Shown in pieces: positions 51,118 through 53,274 of a stretch of 53,274 nt of DNA. Position 1 is the first letter of the stretch; the number at the start of each line of letters is the position of its first letter. This DNA is from Niabella sp. (GTDB taxonomy: Bacteria > Bacteroidota > Bacteroidia > Chitinophagales > Chitinophagaceae): positions 1 through 53,274 of the forward strand of contig JAGIAT010000021.1 in assembly GCA_017744715.1 (NCBI GenBank), read 5' to 3'. The position numbers and the translations under genes are program-made. Under the pieces are notes generated by a model. The model saw only the letters and a list, made by a program, of their open reading frames with translations. It did no database searches and was not told where the DNA came from.

Positions 51118-51240
51118 TTACTGCTTCACAGCAACTATTTCATCGTACAGTGTTTCATTTTTATGATGTTCTTTTTGATTTTTGACATAGCGGCTTATGA
51201 TATTGGAGCTCATGCATGCCCTGCACATAATACCATCACG
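51118..51240 (-). mobile_element. IS200/IS605-type transposase remnant
   Basis: A 40-codon frame between stops holds SSNIISRYVKNQKEHHKNET, then LYDEIVAVKQ. The YVKNQKEHHK stretch matches the Y-I-x-NQ-x-EHH motif near the C-terminus of IS200-type Y1 transposases, which normally continues with a longer tail. Catalytic HUH and Tyr regions are missing. It is a decayed fragment next to a truncated gene. Confidence 0.5.
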
Positions 51241-51672
51241 CTATGCTTCTACTACCTTTTTAAGCCCTTCCAGCATAACCTTCCAGTTCTTCTCCGATTC
51301 CATCCGGCTTTTTTCAGTTTCGTTTTTGTCCTGCTCAAGAGTTATACGTGTTTGACCGTCTTCCCTGTCAAGCACCACTGTTACCGTATGATAGTTGTCC
51401 GGAATATCCGCTTTGCCCGATAATGGGCTGAAATGACTATATACCAATCGTTCCTCCGGAACAATCTCAATTATTACGCCCTTGTCCTCGTACTTTTTAC
51501 CGTTGATTTCACCCGCCCAGGAAATCGCACTTCCTTTTGTCCAGTTGGAGGTTACCGTTGCTCCGAACATATACTTTTTAATTAAATCCGGGTTAACCAA
51601 TGCATCCCATACTTTTGCTGCAGGCGCGTTTACTATTATTTCCGATACTGCTATTAAATTTTCTGTAGGCAT
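51241..51672 (-). CDS. SRPBCC (AHSA1-type) domain protein, copy 2
   Basis: A 143-residue START-like protein. MPTENLIAVSEIIVNAPAAK has the opening strand, then VWDALVNPDLIKKYMFGATV, SAISWAGEINGKKYEDKGVI and the final helix NWKVMLEGLKKVVEA. I start it at 51672, since the nine residues before are not part of the fold. The Y-x-FG (KYMFG) motif is common in the AHSA1 branch. First of three SRPBCC genes in a row on the minus strand. Confidence 0.88.
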   Translation of the reverse strand: MPTENLIAVSEIIVNAPAAKVWDALVNPDLIKKYMFGATVTSNWTKGSAISWAGEINGKKYEDKGVIIEIVPEERLVYSHFSPLSGKADIPDNYHTVTVVLDREDGQTRITLEQDKNETEKSRMESEKNWKVMLEGLKKVVEA

Positions 51673-52009
51673 ATCATATGATTTAATGCATCCGGGCATC
51701 CTTTTATAAAAGAAGATACCGCTATGTTTTAGAACCTGTATAGGAGTAAAAACAAAAACCAGACCTAACGGTACCTTAAAGCAAAACAGCTAGGGTTTTA
51801 AAAAGAGATGGATCCTGACCGGTCTGTTACTGTATCATTAGCAGGAGTATCTCCTGCTAAAATTCCCGGGGGGATGACGGATAGAACGGGCTTGGCTTAT
51901 TTCCCGCGGAGGTCGTGTTCATTTTCAGGCAGTACAGGTTTGCATTCACTGTTTATGACTTGTTTCGCCAACCACGGAGCAACACCTGTTTAGCGGTCTG
52001 CCTCCTGCT
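51673..52009. other. Intergenic region with a perfect inverted repeat
   Basis: TTAGCAGGAG-TAT-CTCCTGCTAA at 51838-51860 is a perfect 10-bp stem with a 3-base loop and no T run, so it is more like an operator or processing site than a terminator. The rest holds no gene. Confidence 0.4.
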
Positions 52010-52516
52010 TTACCGGAGCTGGTGTTGATGAGGCCAGGGGCGGCCTTTGCCGGTTTCACAATATTCCTTCAGACTGCGCAGGAACTGCGCCCAGGTATAG
52101 CTGCATTCCGCAAACATTAATGAATACGACTTCCATTCCGCGTGCCGGAATATCAATAAGGTTGCAGCGCCTGTATCTTCCTGCTGTTCCACCTGCCCTC
52201 CGATCTCAGGGTACTTGTTCCCCAGCAGCTGCAGGTTACCGGTATAAAGTGTAAAGGAAAGCTGTGTACCGATCCATTCTTCGGCACCGGCTACGCAAAC
52301 CCAGCAAACCTCCTCCGGCGGCTTAAGCAGCGTAATTTTCATTTCTTTAAAATACCCGCCACCAAAGGGAAAGCGCGCAATGTTTTCCGGTTCCGGGCTT
52401 ATGGTGGCATAAGGTGTCCACCAGGCGGATAAACCTTCCTGGCTGGTAACAGCGTCGTATACCGTTCCGGCGGACGCTCCGATAAGTACGGCCTGATGAA
52501 TAGCTGGCATGGTCAT
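52010..52516 (-). CDS. SRPBCC (AHSA1-type) domain protein, copy 3
   Basis: A 168-residue protein. MPAIHQAVLIGASAGTVYDA, then VTSQEGLSAWWTPYATISPE, with the W-W after the first helix typical of the branch; FKEMKITLLKPPEEVCWVCV and the end helix WAQFLRSLKEYCETGKGRPW complete the fold. The C-terminal GKGRPWPHQ tail is found in copy 4 as well (GKGQPIPKQ), so these two are closer to each other. Confidence 0.87.
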   Translation of the reverse strand: MTMPAIHQAVLIGASAGTVYDAVTSQEGLSAWWTPYATISPEPENIARFPFGGGYFKEMKITLLKPPEEVCWVCVAGAEEWIGTQLSFTLYTGNLQLLGNKYPEIGGQVEQQEDTGAATLLIFRHAEWKSYSLMFAECSYTWAQFLRSLKEYCETGKGRPWPHQHQLR

Positions 52517-52665
52517 TTTTTAAAACAAGGACTTCACTGAGATTGAACGGGAATCAGCCGGCCTTGTCATGTATAATCCTGAATTCGTTTCTTTACCATT
52601 TCGCACGCGTCACACAATTTTAATAAAAGAATTGTTTCGAGACAATAAGGCCATTCCTGCGTTAT

Positions 52666-53142
52666 TTAAAATGATCCTGCTACTGCCGCCGATCTCCAGT
52701 TTTCAACAAAGGCCGCATCATACCCCGCTTCTTGTTTGGGAATGGGTTGCCCTTTTCCGGTAACGATCCGGTTATAGAGGCTTTGGCCGATCAGCTCGTC
52801 CCAGGCAGCCTTGCAGGTATCATAGCATTCACAGGCTTTTACCAATCCATGATGCGTAAAGACCAGCTGCGTTTTGCCTCCTTTCTGCCGGATCTCAAAA
52901 ACGATTTTTGTTCCCCTTAATTCAGCCGCGTCCTGTGTAAAATTGAAAAAATTATCTTTTACAAACCATACGATTTTATCATAAGGCCGCTGCTGTACAA
53001 TTTTCAGTTTCATTAAATGCGCATCGTTGTGGTGGTAAAACAATTCGGCACCGGGCTTCCCCTGTTGCCCCTGTATATTCTCAGACCACCAGCCACTGAT
53101 ATCATTGATCGCATCAAACACAGCTTGCGGGCATGCATCCAC
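52666..53142 (-). CDS. SRPBCC domain protein, copy 4, uncertain start
   Basis: A protein of at least 158 residues: VFDAINDISGWWSENIQGQQ, GKPGAELFYHHNDAHLMKLK, TQLVFTHHGLVKACECYDTC, and the helix WDELIGQSLYNRIVTGKGQP. No ATG lies in frame upstream; the first possible codon is GTG at 53142, inside the conserved first strand (AITVDACPQAVFD). The frame upstream stays open up to the terminator at 53250, coding text like DSYTKAITVDACPQ that fits the fold, so a rare start codon or a small sequence change near the start is likely. Confidence 0.78.
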   Translation of the reverse strand: MDACPQAVFDAINDISGWWSENIQGQQGKPGAELFYHHNDAHLMKLKIVQQRPYDKIVWFVKDNFFNFTQDAAELRGTKIVFEIRQKGGKTQLVFTHHGLVKACECYDTCKAAWDELIGQSLYNRIVTGKGQPIPKQEAGYDAAFVENWRSAAVAGSF

Positions 53143-53249
53143 TGTTATGGCCTTTGTATAAGAATCCTCGTCCCTGGAAATATCAGCCCCCCTGCCCGTT
53201 TCGATCAGTTGTTTTAAACTACTGGTGTCCGGTAAAAATATGTATGTAA

Positions 53250-53274
53250 TAAAAAAAGGGAGGCCGAAGCCTCC
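53250..53274 (-). terminator. Rho-independent terminator at the right edge
   Basis: On the minus strand GGAGGC-TTCG-GCCTCC followed by CTTTTTTT, a stem with the stable TTCG loop. It ends a leftward gene that lies beyond the window. Confidence 0.85.

Noticed and set aside
1..53274. CRISPR arrays, rRNA genes, prophage structural genes or toxin-antitoxin pairs.
   Set aside because: I looked for regular repeats, rRNA signatures and the usual gene pairs and saw none.

Overview
The window looks like chromosomal DNA of a member of the Bacteroidota, most likely class Chitinophagia (family Chitinophagaceae is my best guess). The reasons are the accessory families present (PSD1/DUF1501 cytochrome operon, DUF4142 lipoproteins, DUF2383 four-helix proteins, a response regulator fused to a CRP/FNR activator, a Bacteroidota-type integrase), promoters of the TTG/TAnnTTTG kind, and weak Shine-Dalgarno sites. 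Base composition is near 50% GC, except for an AT-rich left edge.

Layout. 1-537: the N-terminus of a tyrosine recombinase leaves the left edge and lies beside a tRNA-Leu(CAG), a likely island boundary. 0.9-6.3 kb: universal stress protein, small heat-shock protein, coiled-coil protein, DUF1275 membrane protein, then a response regulator-CRP fusion with its PAS histidine kinase. 6.5-13.8 kb: a four-gene exported operon (PSD1 cytochrome, DUF1501, beta-propeller, DUF2231/cytochrome/LRR protein). 14-22.5 kb: a DUF6766 membrane protein behind a clear TPP riboswitch with terminator, then small stress-type genes, DUF72, DNA topoisomerase IB and an alpha/beta hydrolase. 22.7-29.8 kb: acetate kinase-phosphoketolase operon beside a sigma-54 activator, a receiver-only protein and a CHASE3-type kinase. 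30-39.3 kb: a sugar cluster of a NodU-type carbamoyltransferase, GT2, two GT9, HldE, a GmhB-like phosphatase and two GT4. 39.5-45.3 kb: hypothetical protein, iron-permease family, CinA, and the Ku-LigD end-joining pair. 45.3-53.3 kb: a second block of the same small stress families (DUF2383, DUF4142, SDR, KGG protein, SRPBCC proteins) plus a transposase remnant and a truncated gene.

How it fits together. Most of the window reads as an accessory stress and survival region: redox or envelope sensing by two kinase systems, protein and DNA protection, non-homologous end joining, and carbon overflow to acetate with ATP recovery. Families recur between the left block (15-21 kb) and right block (45-53 kb). 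Three genes share the exact element GGCAGCATTTTTG, 25-26 bases before the start codon. Together with two other sites this fits the -24/-12 spacing of sigma-54, and a sigma-54 activator gene sits in the middle of the window.

The strongest leads for new biology are the TPP riboswitch in front of a gene with no known thiamine link, the carbamoyl/ADP-heptose sugar cluster, and the shared sigma-54-like promoter element. Everything here comes from reading the sequence by eye; no database search or folding program was run.
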